Translations under genes and position numbers: made by a program
Notes under the pieces: model-generated
What the model was told of the DNA's origin: nothing
Database searches by the model: none
What the model saw: only the letters and a program-made list of their open reading frames with translations
Assembly: GCA_002887195.1 (NCBI GenBank)
Contig: PJAB01001468.1
Location: 1-14,283 of the forward strand
Length of the DNA: 14,283 bases
Direction: 5' to 3'
From: Chrysochromulina parva
Lineage: Eukaryota; Haptophyta; Prymnesiales; Chrysochromulinaceae
Shown: piece by piece, positions 7,637-14,283 of the stretch
Layout: every line of letters starts with the position of its first letter
Numbering within the stretch: the first letter of the stretch is position 1

Positions 7637-9835
7637 TCAGCCAAAGACGATCTGGAGATCTGGAGCGTCATCCCTGCTGGGGCGCCGCGACCCCAAAGTT
7701 GTGCGGAGTAGCGGCGAGTTCCACTCAGCTGAGCTTCTTCGTTTCCGGAGAGACAGGCTCACCTGAGGCCGACTTTGGAGTAGAGGATGCATAGGCCGCG
7801 CCAACATTGCCTCCTCCGTGGATTGCATCGATAGCCGCGCATCGCTGGGCGTGGGTGTGGGCGGTGTGCTGCTGATCAGCATACCGGAAGTTGAATGATG
7901 CGTCAGATCCGCAGCATCTTGCGCGAGCGAATCCGACGAGCCGCAACTCGCAAACCGGCCAGCAGTGACGCTAGCTTTGTGAGCGGCAGCGGCACCCGGG
8001 ATGGCCTCAGCAGCACCTCGGCCTGAGCACCATTCGGGGATTGGGCTTGCGCTCATGTTGAGCAGGCTGGTCTCTGAAATCCCTGAGCGAACTAGCCCCC
8101 TGGAGGTTGCGGTGCACGTGCTACCCGGTGCCGTGCTACCGGTAAGTGCACTATCGCTCTGGCCAGAGGGAGAGTCTAGTTGAGAGTCTTCTCGGCTACT
8201 CGCGGACCAGAGGGAGACTGACGTTTGAGATCGTGGGGAGAAAGCCCAAGGCGAGAGCTGGCGTGAGAGCTGGATTGGAGAGATTGCGTGCGGCCAGTCG
8301 GTGCTGCTTCCCATAAAGGGCGTGGCCACACCGAGGCTATTCGCGACATCCCTTAAGGATGCCACGCACTCGGCAAAGCTCACTTGCACGCCTTTACAAT
8401 CCGCACCGAGCATCGAGCATCGAAGCGCCAGCGTACCTAGGGCAGGCGGCCAGCTCGTCTCTATCTCGCCACGCTCCATGCTCGTCAGCCACGGCAAGGG
8501 CGGCGCCGGGTTGAACGGTGGCTGGCGTCTCTCAAGGTGCACCAGCAGACCGCCGAAGGACCACACATCAGCTCGCTCGGACAGTTCACGCCCCATGAAC
8601 GTGCCGCTCGGACTCTGCTCAAGACGGCGCGCCTCGCCAAAGTCGACTAGCTTGACTTGCAGGAGCGGCTCTGGACCGAGCATCACGTTCGCCGCCTTGA
8701 GGTCGCCGTGGATGACGTGTCGACCATGCAGATAGGACATTCCTTGGGCGACCTGCAAGGCGATGCGAAGCAACGGTGTGGTCCAGCACAACAGATCTTT
8801 GCTGGGCTCGTCATTAGCTTCGTGAACGTGAGTGAGCTTGCCGCCACCCTGCCGCTTGTGATCATCCTTGAGAAGCTGCTCGAGCGATTTCGCCATCAGC
8901 TCCATGAGCAGCCCGTGGCGCTCGAGGCCGTCGCTCACGAACCCGAGCGTCGAGCACACGTGCGGGTGGCGGAGCGTCAGCATAAGCTCCGTCTCGCGCC
9001 TCAGGCACTGCTGGCTCGTCTGGCTCCGGTGCATAAGTTTGAGAGAGGCCATCGAGCCAAAGTAACGGACGGCGAAGACCGAGCCGTACGCTCCTCTGCC
9101 GATTTGGTGGAGGACCTCGATCTGTTCCCAATCGATGAGACCTGACCCTAGAGGAGAAGCTGGCCCCGACGCCAGGGCTGCGGCTGCGTCAAGCGCAGCA
9201 GGTGCGGGAGCTGATGCAGATAGCAGAGCTGGTAGATCTGGCGGCACCACAGATGGCGCAGATGGCACAGATAAGCCATCTGGCATAGATGGCATAGCCG
9301 GCGCAGCAGGCACGCTGACGGCCTTCTCCGCTGAGGTGCACTCCGAGGCCACCATCAATTCAAGGATGACACGGCCAAGAGCTGCTCCGAAAAGCACAAC
9401 CGCGCAGCATAGCACCCAATGAAACCCGGAAGGCCTCCGGAAGAACACACTGGCCGAGGTGGAGCTTGATTCTGCAAAGCACAGAACAAGCTGGAGGATT
9501 ACGAATGCGATCGTGTCGGATGTGCAATGTTTCTGAGTGCCGAGTCTCTGGATGCTGTGATGAAGCAGTAGAGCAGAGGATGCAGTCGCGCAGAGGAGTC
9601 TCGAATCGCCACTCATGGTGACAGGAGCGACCACGATTGCCAATACTTGCAGCCAGGGCAACGCGCGGCAGCTCAGTGCCCAAGCACCAAGTGAGTGAGC
9701 CGCGAGCAGTGCAACTAGATCGAGCGCAAGAAGCGCGACCGCTTGCGCAGCGGCGTGGGCCATCACGACGTACGCCATTACGAGCCACGACAGAGCCCAG
9801 CTCGAGGATGGCATCCTCGGCCTCGAGCGGAGCAT
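7637..9835 (-). CDS. Polytopic membrane protein with tyrosine-kinase-like (TKL) kinase domain
   Basis: Intronless, 732 residues from the ATG at 9835-9833; the frame is open further upstream but has no earlier ATG. Residues about 13-162 hold several hydrophobic segments (for example about 13-45, 57-72, 108-122 and 139-162), suggesting a multi-pass membrane anchor. A Pro/Ala/Ser linker leads to a kinase domain (about 236-500): Gly loop IGRGAYGSV (245-253), lysine in ASLKLM (K266), alpha-C glutamate E281, catalytic loop HGDLKAANV (D378, N383), DFG (398-400), then DVWSFG (D423). The catalytic Arg of HRD is Gly, and the activation segment is short with no APE. Fold and HGDLKAANV fit the TKL/Raf-like group, which phosphorylates Ser/Thr (or Tyr) in signalling. 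The remaining 230 residues are Ser-rich and disordered. Lys, Asp and DFG are kept, so activity is possible. No extracellular ligand domain is seen. Confidence 0.8.
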   Translation of the reverse strand: MLRSRPRMPSSSWALSWLVMAYVVMAHAAAQAVALLALDLVALLAAHSLGAWALSCRALPWLQVLAIVVAPVTMSGDSRLLCATASSALLLHHSIQRLGTQKHCTSDTIAFVILQLVLCFAESSSTSASVFFRRPSGFHWVLCCAVVLFGAALGRVILELMVASECTSAEKAVSVPAAPAMPSMPDGLSVPSAPSVVPPDLPALLSASAPAPAALDAAAALASGPASPLGSGLIDWEQIEVLHQIGRGAYGSVFAVRYFGSMASLKLMHRSQTSQQCLRRETELMLTLRHPHVCSTLGFVSDGLERHGLLMELMAKSLEQLLKDDHKRQGGGKLTHVHEANDEPSKDLLCWTTPLLRIALQVAQGMSYLHGRHVIHGDLKAANVMLGPEPLLQVKLVDFGEARRLEQSPSGTFMGRELSERADVWSFGGLLVHLERRQPPFNPAPPLPWLTSMERGEIETSWPPALGTLALRCSMLGADCKGVQVSFAECVASLRDVANSLGVATPFMGSSTDWPHAISPIQLSRQLSPWAFSPRSQTSVSLWSASSREDSQLDSPSGQSDSALTGSTAPGSTCTATSRGLVRSGISETSLLNMSASPIPEWCSGRGAAEAIPGAAAAHKASVTAGRFASCGSSDSLAQDAADLTHHSTSGMLISSTPPTPTPSDARLSMQSTEEAMLARPMHPLLQSRPQVSLSLRKRRSSAEWNSPLLRTTLGSRRPSRDDAPDLQIVFG

Positions 9836-10100
9836 AATCAATCGAGAACTCTTTCGGTTTTCTTCCGGGATTGTTCGCCGGATTGAGTCTCGTCTTTCTG
9901 ATTCTTTCTTCTGTATCAATTGACGAATTTGGATTGTATTTCGAGTATTCCAGAAACTTAATCTTCATCAAAGAGCTCGATTTGGAAGCGATATGGGTCT
10001 CCTAAAATTGGAAGATCAAATGTGAGAAGACCCTCTTACGTAGGCGTAGCATTTAAATGTCACGACTTGAGCGTGGACTTGAGCGTGGCCGCCTCGCAGC
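9836..10100 (-). promoter_or_regulatory. Kinase promoter/5' leader and 3' flank of the FAD gene
   Basis: These 265 bases lie between the start of the kinase gene and the stop of the oxidoreductase gene, both on the minus strand. The part next to the kinase is more A/T-rich than the coding DNA. ACTTGAGCGTGG is repeated in tandem at about 10064-10089, close to the oxidoreductase stop. No convincing TATA box or polyadenylation signal is identified. Confidence 0.4.
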
Positions 10101-11999
10101 TCAGAGTGCCAACGCCACCTCCACAGCCACGCGCTGCCCCCAGTAGACGGCCTCCTCAAACAGCGGCAGCGCGCTCAGGTCGGAGTGGGCAAAGTGGACG
10201 ACGCCGTGCGGCCGCTCGCGGCTCGCCGCTGCGCGCGCCACGCCATGCACGAGGCCGGGGGTCGGTCGGGTCATCGCATGGCCCAGCAGCCGCACGTCCA
10301 GCTGTGTGGCGAGCGCGCGCAGTCCCGGGTGCGCGATCTCAAGCTCATCGAGCACCTGAGGAGGGAGGCAAGCATGTGCTCAATCAAGCTCAATCAAGCT
10401 CATCGAGCACCTGAGGAGGGAGGCAAGCATGTGCTCAATCAAGCTCAATCAAGCTCAATCAAGCTCATCGAGCACCTGAGGAGGGAGGCAAGCATGTGCT
10501 CAATCAAGCTCAATCAAGCTCAATCGAGCGCAATCAATGACAACCAGGTGTGATCATAAGTCGAGCACCTCATCCCTCAATCGAGCGCAATCAATGACAA
10601 CCAGGTGTGAATGACAACCAGGTGTGATCATAAGTCGAGCACCTCATCCCGCCATTGCTCCCACGAGCGAGCCGCCATGCGCGCACGCGCCGTCTCGGGC
10701 GGTTCCGACGCGAGCGCCTTGTAATAGGTGAGCACCGCACCGCCGCCGCCCCCACTGCCCCTGCTGCTGGTCGTGCTACGAGTGCCTCCGCCAGCCAGCC
10801 TGCTCCTCACCCTCGCGGCGGCGGTGAGCCAGCTTGAGGGCGGGTGGATGGAGAGTGTATACCCCAAGCCCGGCGCTCGATAGATGACATTGTCACAGCG
10901 CGCGGGCCCGTCGGCGGGTGGCGCGCGCAGGTGGATGTTGGCCACGACCCACGGCGCATACCTGAATAGGGAAAGTGGCGAGTGGCGACGAAAAAAGGGA
11001 GAGTGCCAGTGCTGACAGGCGGGTCAGCAAAGCATGCGCGCGCGGGTGGGCGTGGCAAAGGGCCACAGGCCACATGCAACAGGCCACATGCAACAGGCCA
11101 CATGCAACAGGCCACAGGCCGCAGGTGTGCGTTGGCCACGGGCCACAGGCGCCTACGACGGCGCTTACGTGAACTCTCGAACCCACGTCGCATGCCAGCC
11201 TCGGATGATGTGCGCGGCGGTGAAGAGCGGGGCTGCGTAGATCACCCGGCGTGCGTGCAGCGTCCGCACCAGAGCTTCGCTGCGGAGGTCCCCGGTCGCG
11301 TGCTGTGTCGGGCGCGCTGGATCGGGCGCCGGGCGCGGCTTCGGCTGCTGCGCGTAACGCACGAGGGCGCCCGCGACGGCGCCGCCGGCTGTGGGCTCGA
11401 TGGAGTAGACCAGGGCACCTGATTAGGGAGAAGGAGCGCCGTGATGAGCACTTGCATGCGCGCGCAGGGGCTGTGGGCTCGATGGTGTAGACCAGTGTAC
11501 CAGTGCGCAGCCAACCTTCTACCTCGCCGGCGCCGCTGCTGCTGGAGCCGGCGCCGCTGCTGCTTGTGGGGAATTGCGGCCGCTGCTCCTCGGCGCTCAA
11601 TTCCTGCAGCAGCCGGTATACAATCTGGCCGTTGCCCTCTGGGAATTCGAAGCGCTCCTCAGAGTCACGCGATGCGAAGTAGTGCAGCGCCGCCCATGCC
11701 GATGTCGCGTTCAGGCTGGCTCCATAGTCATCCCGCGTCGCGTACTCGACGAACCAACGCAGTGGCTCCGAATGGAGTCCATGCCGATCAAGCCAGGTGG
11801 CCATGGAGATGGCGTCCAGGCGACGTGCGGACTCGTCGCGGGAGCACTCGGCCAACGGCAGCGTGAACGGCGGCCGGCCATCTGCGGTGGTACGCTGCGC
11901 CTCCGATGCTACGAGGGAACGGAAACGCCGGAGCTGCTCGCGATCCTCGGTACTCATGACCTCGATCGGTGCCACGCCGTCGAGTCCATCGCGCCAGTA

Positions 12000-12058
<59 letters not shown>

Positions 12059-12770
12059 CGCCGCCGTCGTTGCCACCGTCGTTGCCACCACCGCCGCCGC
12101 CGTCACTACCGCCGCCGCCGCTGCCGCCGCTGCCGCCGGGGTAGTAGAGCCGCTCCGTGGGCGATTGGCACGTCGGCACGCCCTCGGCTACTTCAGCATG
12201 CAAGTCCGCCGCCTCGCTCTCGACTGGCTCGGACGACCAGCGGCCGAATGCGTCTGTCTCGGTCCTGGGACGCGCCATGGTGGGCTCCGCGCGACGGCGC
12301 AGCAGGCCAAGCTCCTGCAGGAAGCTTCGCACATTGCGAGCCCGACGCGACGGCACGGGCACGTAGTGCGCACCCCATGGGTACCGAAGGCCACCCGGCC
12401 CGTCTTCTCCCCATCTGGCGTTGCCGCCGACCTGCTCCTCGAGCTCGAGGACCACCACGGACCTGACGCCGCGACGGCGCAGTGCCCACGCCGCGACCAG
12501 GCCTGCAATGCCGGCACCCACGATAACCACGGCGACGCTCTCGTTCACAGGAGCTTCGGCCGGTGGCTGTCCTGCGATGGTGCCTTGCCGCAGGAGTTCG
12601 TGCGCGAACGCGTACGGCTGCCCGATGATGCGTCCGCGGAGCACACTGTGGACGGCCACGGAGCGAGAACCGGTGAGCAGCAAGCCGACGAGGGCGTTCA
12701 GAAGCACCAGAGAGGCAGCGGCGGCGACCAGGGCGAGGCGCCATCGCGGTAATCTTCGCGGCTTGTCCAT
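10101..12770 (-). CDS. Membrane-anchored FAD-dependent oxidoreductase, amine oxidase/phytoene desaturase superfamily
   Basis: Minus-strand exons 12770-11501, 11418-11169, 10961-10643 and 10355-10101 join in frame to 697 residues. The ATG at 12770 is followed by a basic start and one hydrophobic segment (about 11-33), so a signal anchor is likely. The Rossmann FAD motif VVIVGAGIAG (81-90) and GGNARWG (115-121) identify the flavin domain; RYPWGAHYVPVP and YATRDDYGASLNATSAW are further family-like motifs. The C-terminus, with GHAMTRPTPG and FAHSDLSALPLFEEAV, resembles the second FAD-binding segment of bacterial FAD/NAD(P)-binding oxidoreductases of this superfamily. Substrate is unknown: amines, carotenoid-like polyenes or others are possible. 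A Gly-rich insertion (about 208-257) interrupts the substrate domain. The bacterial resemblance hints at an old transfer or organelle ancestry, but its introns match those of its neighbour, so it is fully integrated in the host genome. Confidence 0.82.
10350..10530 (-). repeat. Tandem 55/65-nt repeats spanning the exon 4 acceptor
   Basis: Three copies of a unit containing GAGCACCTGAGGAGGG and AGGCAAGCATGTGCTC (plus strand) are spaced 55 and 65 nt apart. The spacing differs by one extra 10-nt AAGCTCAATC unit. The leftmost copy overlaps the true exon 4 start. Confidence 0.88.
10356..10642 (-). other. Intron 3 of the oxidoreductase gene with duplicated splice sites
   Basis: Minus-strand donor GAG|GTGCTCGAC at 10642 and acceptor CCTCCTCAG ending at 10356, 287 nt, phase 0; the join gives WRDE-VLDELEIAHPG. 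Both exon/intron boundaries are copied inside the intron: the donor junction (GGGATGAGGTGCTCGACTTA) recurs 74 nt further in at 10568. The acceptor junction (CTCAGGTGCTCGATGAGCTT) occurs three times, at 10356, 10411 and 10476. The copies lead quickly to TGA stops, so the outermost pair is the productive one. Confidence 0.82.
10962..11168 (-). other. Intron 2 of the oxidoreductase gene (207 nt)
   Basis: Donor GTAAGCGCC at 11168 and acceptor CCCTATTCAG ending at 10962; the join gives WVREFT-YAPWVVANIH. The intron start (GTAAGCGCCG, then CGTGGCCAAC and CACCTGCG) resembles the exon 3 start (GTATGCGCCG, CGTGGCCAAC, CACCTGCG) with small gaps. Confidence 0.8.
11061..11120 (-). repeat. 14-nt tandem repeat inside oxidoreductase intron 2
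   Basis: On the plus strand AGGCCACATGCAAC occurs three times in perfect tandem (11067-11108), flanked by partial copies of GGCCACAGG. It lies entirely within the intron and enlarges it. Confidence 0.9.
11419..11500 (-). other. Intron 1 of the oxidoreductase gene (82 nt)
   Basis: Minus-strand donor GTACAC at 11500 and acceptor CCCTAATCAG ending at 11419; the join gives WLRTG-ALVYSIEPTAGG. The first 32 nt of the intron, encoding TLVYTIEPTA if read through, match the first 32 nt of exon 2 (ALVYSIEPTA) at 29 positions. CTAAT just before the acceptor resembles a branch-point word but lies too close to AG to be certain. Confidence 0.85.
12000..12143 (-). repeat. GCC microsatellite encoding polyglycine
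   Basis: A pure run of GCC triplets (about 19 units, 12000-12056) followed by interrupted copies encodes more than 20 consecutive glycines and a further Gly/Ser/Asp/Asn-rich stretch in the oxidoreductase, residues about 208-257. It lies between well-conserved parts of the enzyme and probably forms a flexible surface loop; length variation between individuals is likely. Confidence 0.88.
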
Positions 12771-12909
12771 CGTGAAAACTTCGAGGCATGAACCAGTTTT
12801 TCTTCACATCGAGTGTGCGTCCGTGAAACCTCTGGGGCTTTCGTCCCGTCGATGACGACTACTTGTACTATAGGTACAGTAAGGTCATGCGACTCCGCTG
12901 GATTCCGCA
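12771..12909. promoter_or_regulatory. Divergent promoter region between oxidoreductase and Mpv17-like genes
   Basis: Only 139 bp separate the two ATGs, which point away from each other. The centre, around 12860-12885, is A/T-richer (ACTACTTGTACTATAGGTAC). Both 5' leaders must fit here, so the transcripts are probably driven by one shared promoter region. No known factor site is recognised. Confidence 0.5.
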
Positions 12910-13595
12910 ATGAAACTCTCGCATCGCACAGGCATGCAACGATTCTTGTTATGGTGCCGCTGGCTCCAAGCGCCTCTGCAAGCATCTGCAATTGGCACCT
13001 CGGGCGATCTCGTCTGCCAGCTCGCCGTAGAGGGCAAGACGCTCTCAAGGATAGACACACGCCGCTCGCTCTCCTTCTCCATTTTCGGCTTCCTCTACAG
13101 TGGCAGTGAGTGCTGCAGTCGCGCCCCGCACTTCGTCACCTACTCGCTGCTAATGTGCGAGCCCCACTGTTGGCAGTATTCCAGCGCGCACTCTACCTGC
13201 GGTTCGACCAAATCTTTGGCGTCGGGCAGGACCTGCGCACGGTGTCGCTCAAGGTGGCGTCCGACTCCCTGCTGCACGGGCCGTTCTTGTACATCCCCAC
13301 GTTCTGCATCAGCACCGCCGTGCTACAGGGCAGCAGCTCGGAGGAGGTGTGGGAGAGGTTCCGCTCGAACTGGGCACCGATGGTGCAGGCATACCTCGGA
13401 ATATGGCCAGCCACGATGGGCCTCATGTTCTACGCCATCCCCGTCCCTAGCCGTATCCTATACATTTCGACCATCGCGTTTGCGGAGAAGATGGTCTTAT
13501 CGGCGCTGTCATTTCGACCTTCGCCTCCTCAGCTGCCCGTCGACGTGTGTGATGTTAGTGACGACGTAGCGGTGGCAGCAAGGTACAGACAATAG
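12910..13595 (+). CDS. Mpv17/PMP22-family organelle membrane protein
   Basis: Exons 12910-13105 and 13162-13595 join in frame to 209 residues. Family landmarks in order: WLQAPLQASAIGTSGDLVCQ near the N-terminus, the D-x-R-R-S-x-S-F-S-I-F-G-F-L segment, PLLAVFQRALYLRFD (equivalent to P-x4-WYKVLDRF of Mpv17), KVASDSLLHGPF, and WPATMGLMFYAIPVPSR (equivalent to the WP...NF-x-x-VP-x-x-R signature). Length and four hydrophobic segments fit Mpv17/PMP22 proteins of the mitochondrial inner or peroxisomal membrane, which are linked to small-solute permeability and organelle maintenance; exact location here is unknown. The usual DQ is DS, and the terminal W-x-x-YLS is altered to EKMVLS. A GT at 13580 could mark a further intron, but the ORF already reaches normal length. 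Confidence 0.82.
13106..13161 (+). other. Small intron in the Mpv17-like gene (56 nt)
   Basis: Donor GTGAGT at 13106. The acceptor at GTGCGAG (13161) keeps the PLLAV residues that align with Mpv17. A second acceptor TTGGCAG ends at 13176, fifteen bases on and also in frame, and lies at a more usual distance from the branch-like CTAAT (about 13150). Either or both may be used; homology favours 13161. Confidence 0.6.
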
Positions 13596-13910
13596 TAGTG
13601 ACTTAGTAGTGACTTGTAGCGTGACGACACGGCGTCTCAGCGGGCGGCGGTGTTCTCTCCGGATCGGCGACTTTTCATGTGCGGTAAGTCCTTACACGTG
13701 CTCAGGACTTCAATGTTTGAATGTGAAGTGCTCCAACGTCATATCATATCTTATCCACGTTAACGGCCGGGAGAGGATCCGGGAAATCGGTGCAAACCCT
13801 GTTCAGGGTCGGTGACCCCTGATCAGGGTCGAAAGGTCTAAAGAGCTGATTTTCAAGGTGCCCGGCGCATGAGGTGCAATGGTGCAAAACTACCCGATTT
13901 CGATAGGAGA
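13596..13910. other. Sequence between the Mpv17-like gene and the satellite
   Basis: Begins with a short direct repeat of TAGTAGTGACTT next to the stop codon. No convincing gene is seen. Isolated half-units of the downstream satellite (CCCCTGATCAGGGTCG near 13816-13831; CAGGGTCGGTGACC near 13803) show the repeat family extends beyond the regular array. Confidence 0.5.
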
Positions 13911-13922
13911 GGCCGGTCAGGA

Positions 13923-14283
13923 GGGGCTGATCAGGCCTGATCAGGGTCGCGGGCAGAGGGACAGGGATCTGGAGGGTCCCAGCCTCTGTAGGGGCTGATC
14001 AGGCCTGATCAGGGTCGCACTGGTTGGGGGTCTCATATAGGGCCCCAGCCTCGGTAGGGGCTGATCAGGCCTGATCAGGGTCGCACTGGTTGGAGGTCTC
14101 AAAGGGTTCCTGCCTCTGGAAAGGCTGATCAGGCCCGATCAGGGTCGCACTGGTTGGGGGTCTCATAGGGCCCCAGCCTCTGTAGGGGCTGATCAGGCCT
14201 GATCAGGGTCGCACTGGTTGGGGGTCCCATAGGGTCCCAGCCTCTGTAGGGGCTGATCAGGCCTGATCAGGGTCGCACTGGTT
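13923..14283. repeat. 64-68 bp satellite array with 18-bp palindrome, open at window end
   Basis: Six copies start at about 13923, 13991, 14057, 14121, 14185 and 14249, so the period settles from 68 to 64 bp. Each holds CTGATCAGGCCTGATCAG, a perfect 18-bp palindrome, followed by GGTCGCACTGGTTGGGGG and CCCAGCCTCTGTA-type sequence. The fourth copy has CCCGATCAG, breaking the symmetry. The later copies are the most alike, and the array runs off the window. Confidence 0.93.

Noticed and set aside
9836..9919. Kinase start extended upstream to 9919
   Set aside because: The codon at 9919 on the minus strand is ATA; the first ATG in frame is at 9835 and directly precedes the membrane region.
10350..10530. 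CRISPR-like repeat array
   Set aside because: The repeats are uneven in spacing, overlap an exon boundary, have repetitive spacers, and lie inside a eukaryotic intron.
11574..12752. 392-codon open frame on the plus strand
   Set aside because: It is exactly antisense to the FAD oxidoreductase first exon, its polyalanine comes from the GCC run, and the minus-strand frame has clear FAD motifs.
13923..14283. CRISPR array or prokaryotic origin iterons
   Set aside because: The intervals between palindromes are themselves conserved repeat sequence, so this is a satellite; the genomic context is eukaryotic.

Overview
The window looks like nuclear DNA of a GC-rich unicellular eukaryote, most probably a marine alga; I favour a haptophyte-like or related lineage, but the sequence alone does not settle this. 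The reasons are short GT-AG spliceosomal introns, long proline/alanine/glycine-rich disordered segments, an ACCATGG start context, very GC-rich coding DNA, and eukaryotic families (soluble-adenylyl-cyclase-like, tyrosine-kinase-like kinase, Mpv17/PMP22). There are no operons, Shine-Dalgarno sites or tRNAs.

Layout. (1) 133-6652, plus strand, four exons: a 1,999-residue protein with two degenerate soluble-adenylyl-cyclase-type domains, five EF-hand motifs, a long disordered Pro/Ser/Thr region and C-terminal ankyrin-like helices. (2) 6653-7636: about 1 kb between convergent genes, with a tiny acidic ORF, a GC hairpin, a CACGTG-rich patch and a possible orphan exon on the minus strand. (3) 7637-9835, minus, no intron: a polytopic membrane protein with a tyrosine-kinase-like kinase domain. 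(4) 10101-12770, minus, four exons: a membrane-anchored FAD-dependent oxidoreductase of the amine-oxidase/phytoene-desaturase superfamily with a polyglycine insertion. (5) 12771-12909: a compact divergent promoter region. (6) 12910-13595, plus, two exons: an Mpv17/PMP22-family membrane protein. (7) From about 13790 to the window end: DNA carrying a roughly 64-bp satellite built around a perfect 18-bp palindrome.

The most striking signal is in the introns. In six of the seven introns the first bases of the intron repeat the first bases of the downstream exon, from about 10 nt of identity up to 37 nt with one mismatch. Several introns also look like chains of two or three complete intron units placed end to end, each with its own GT donor and AG acceptor (often CTCATCAG), and they are filled with roughly 10-nt repeats carrying a CTGAT/TTGAT branch-point-like word. 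This points to recent intron gain and growth by duplication across exon/intron junctions. The second notable feature is the first gene: a calcium-binding cyclase homologue in which nearly all catalytic positions are replaced.

The four genes do not form an obvious pathway. The cyclase-like EF-hand protein and the membrane kinase are both plausible signalling proteins, but proximity is weak evidence in a eukaryote.
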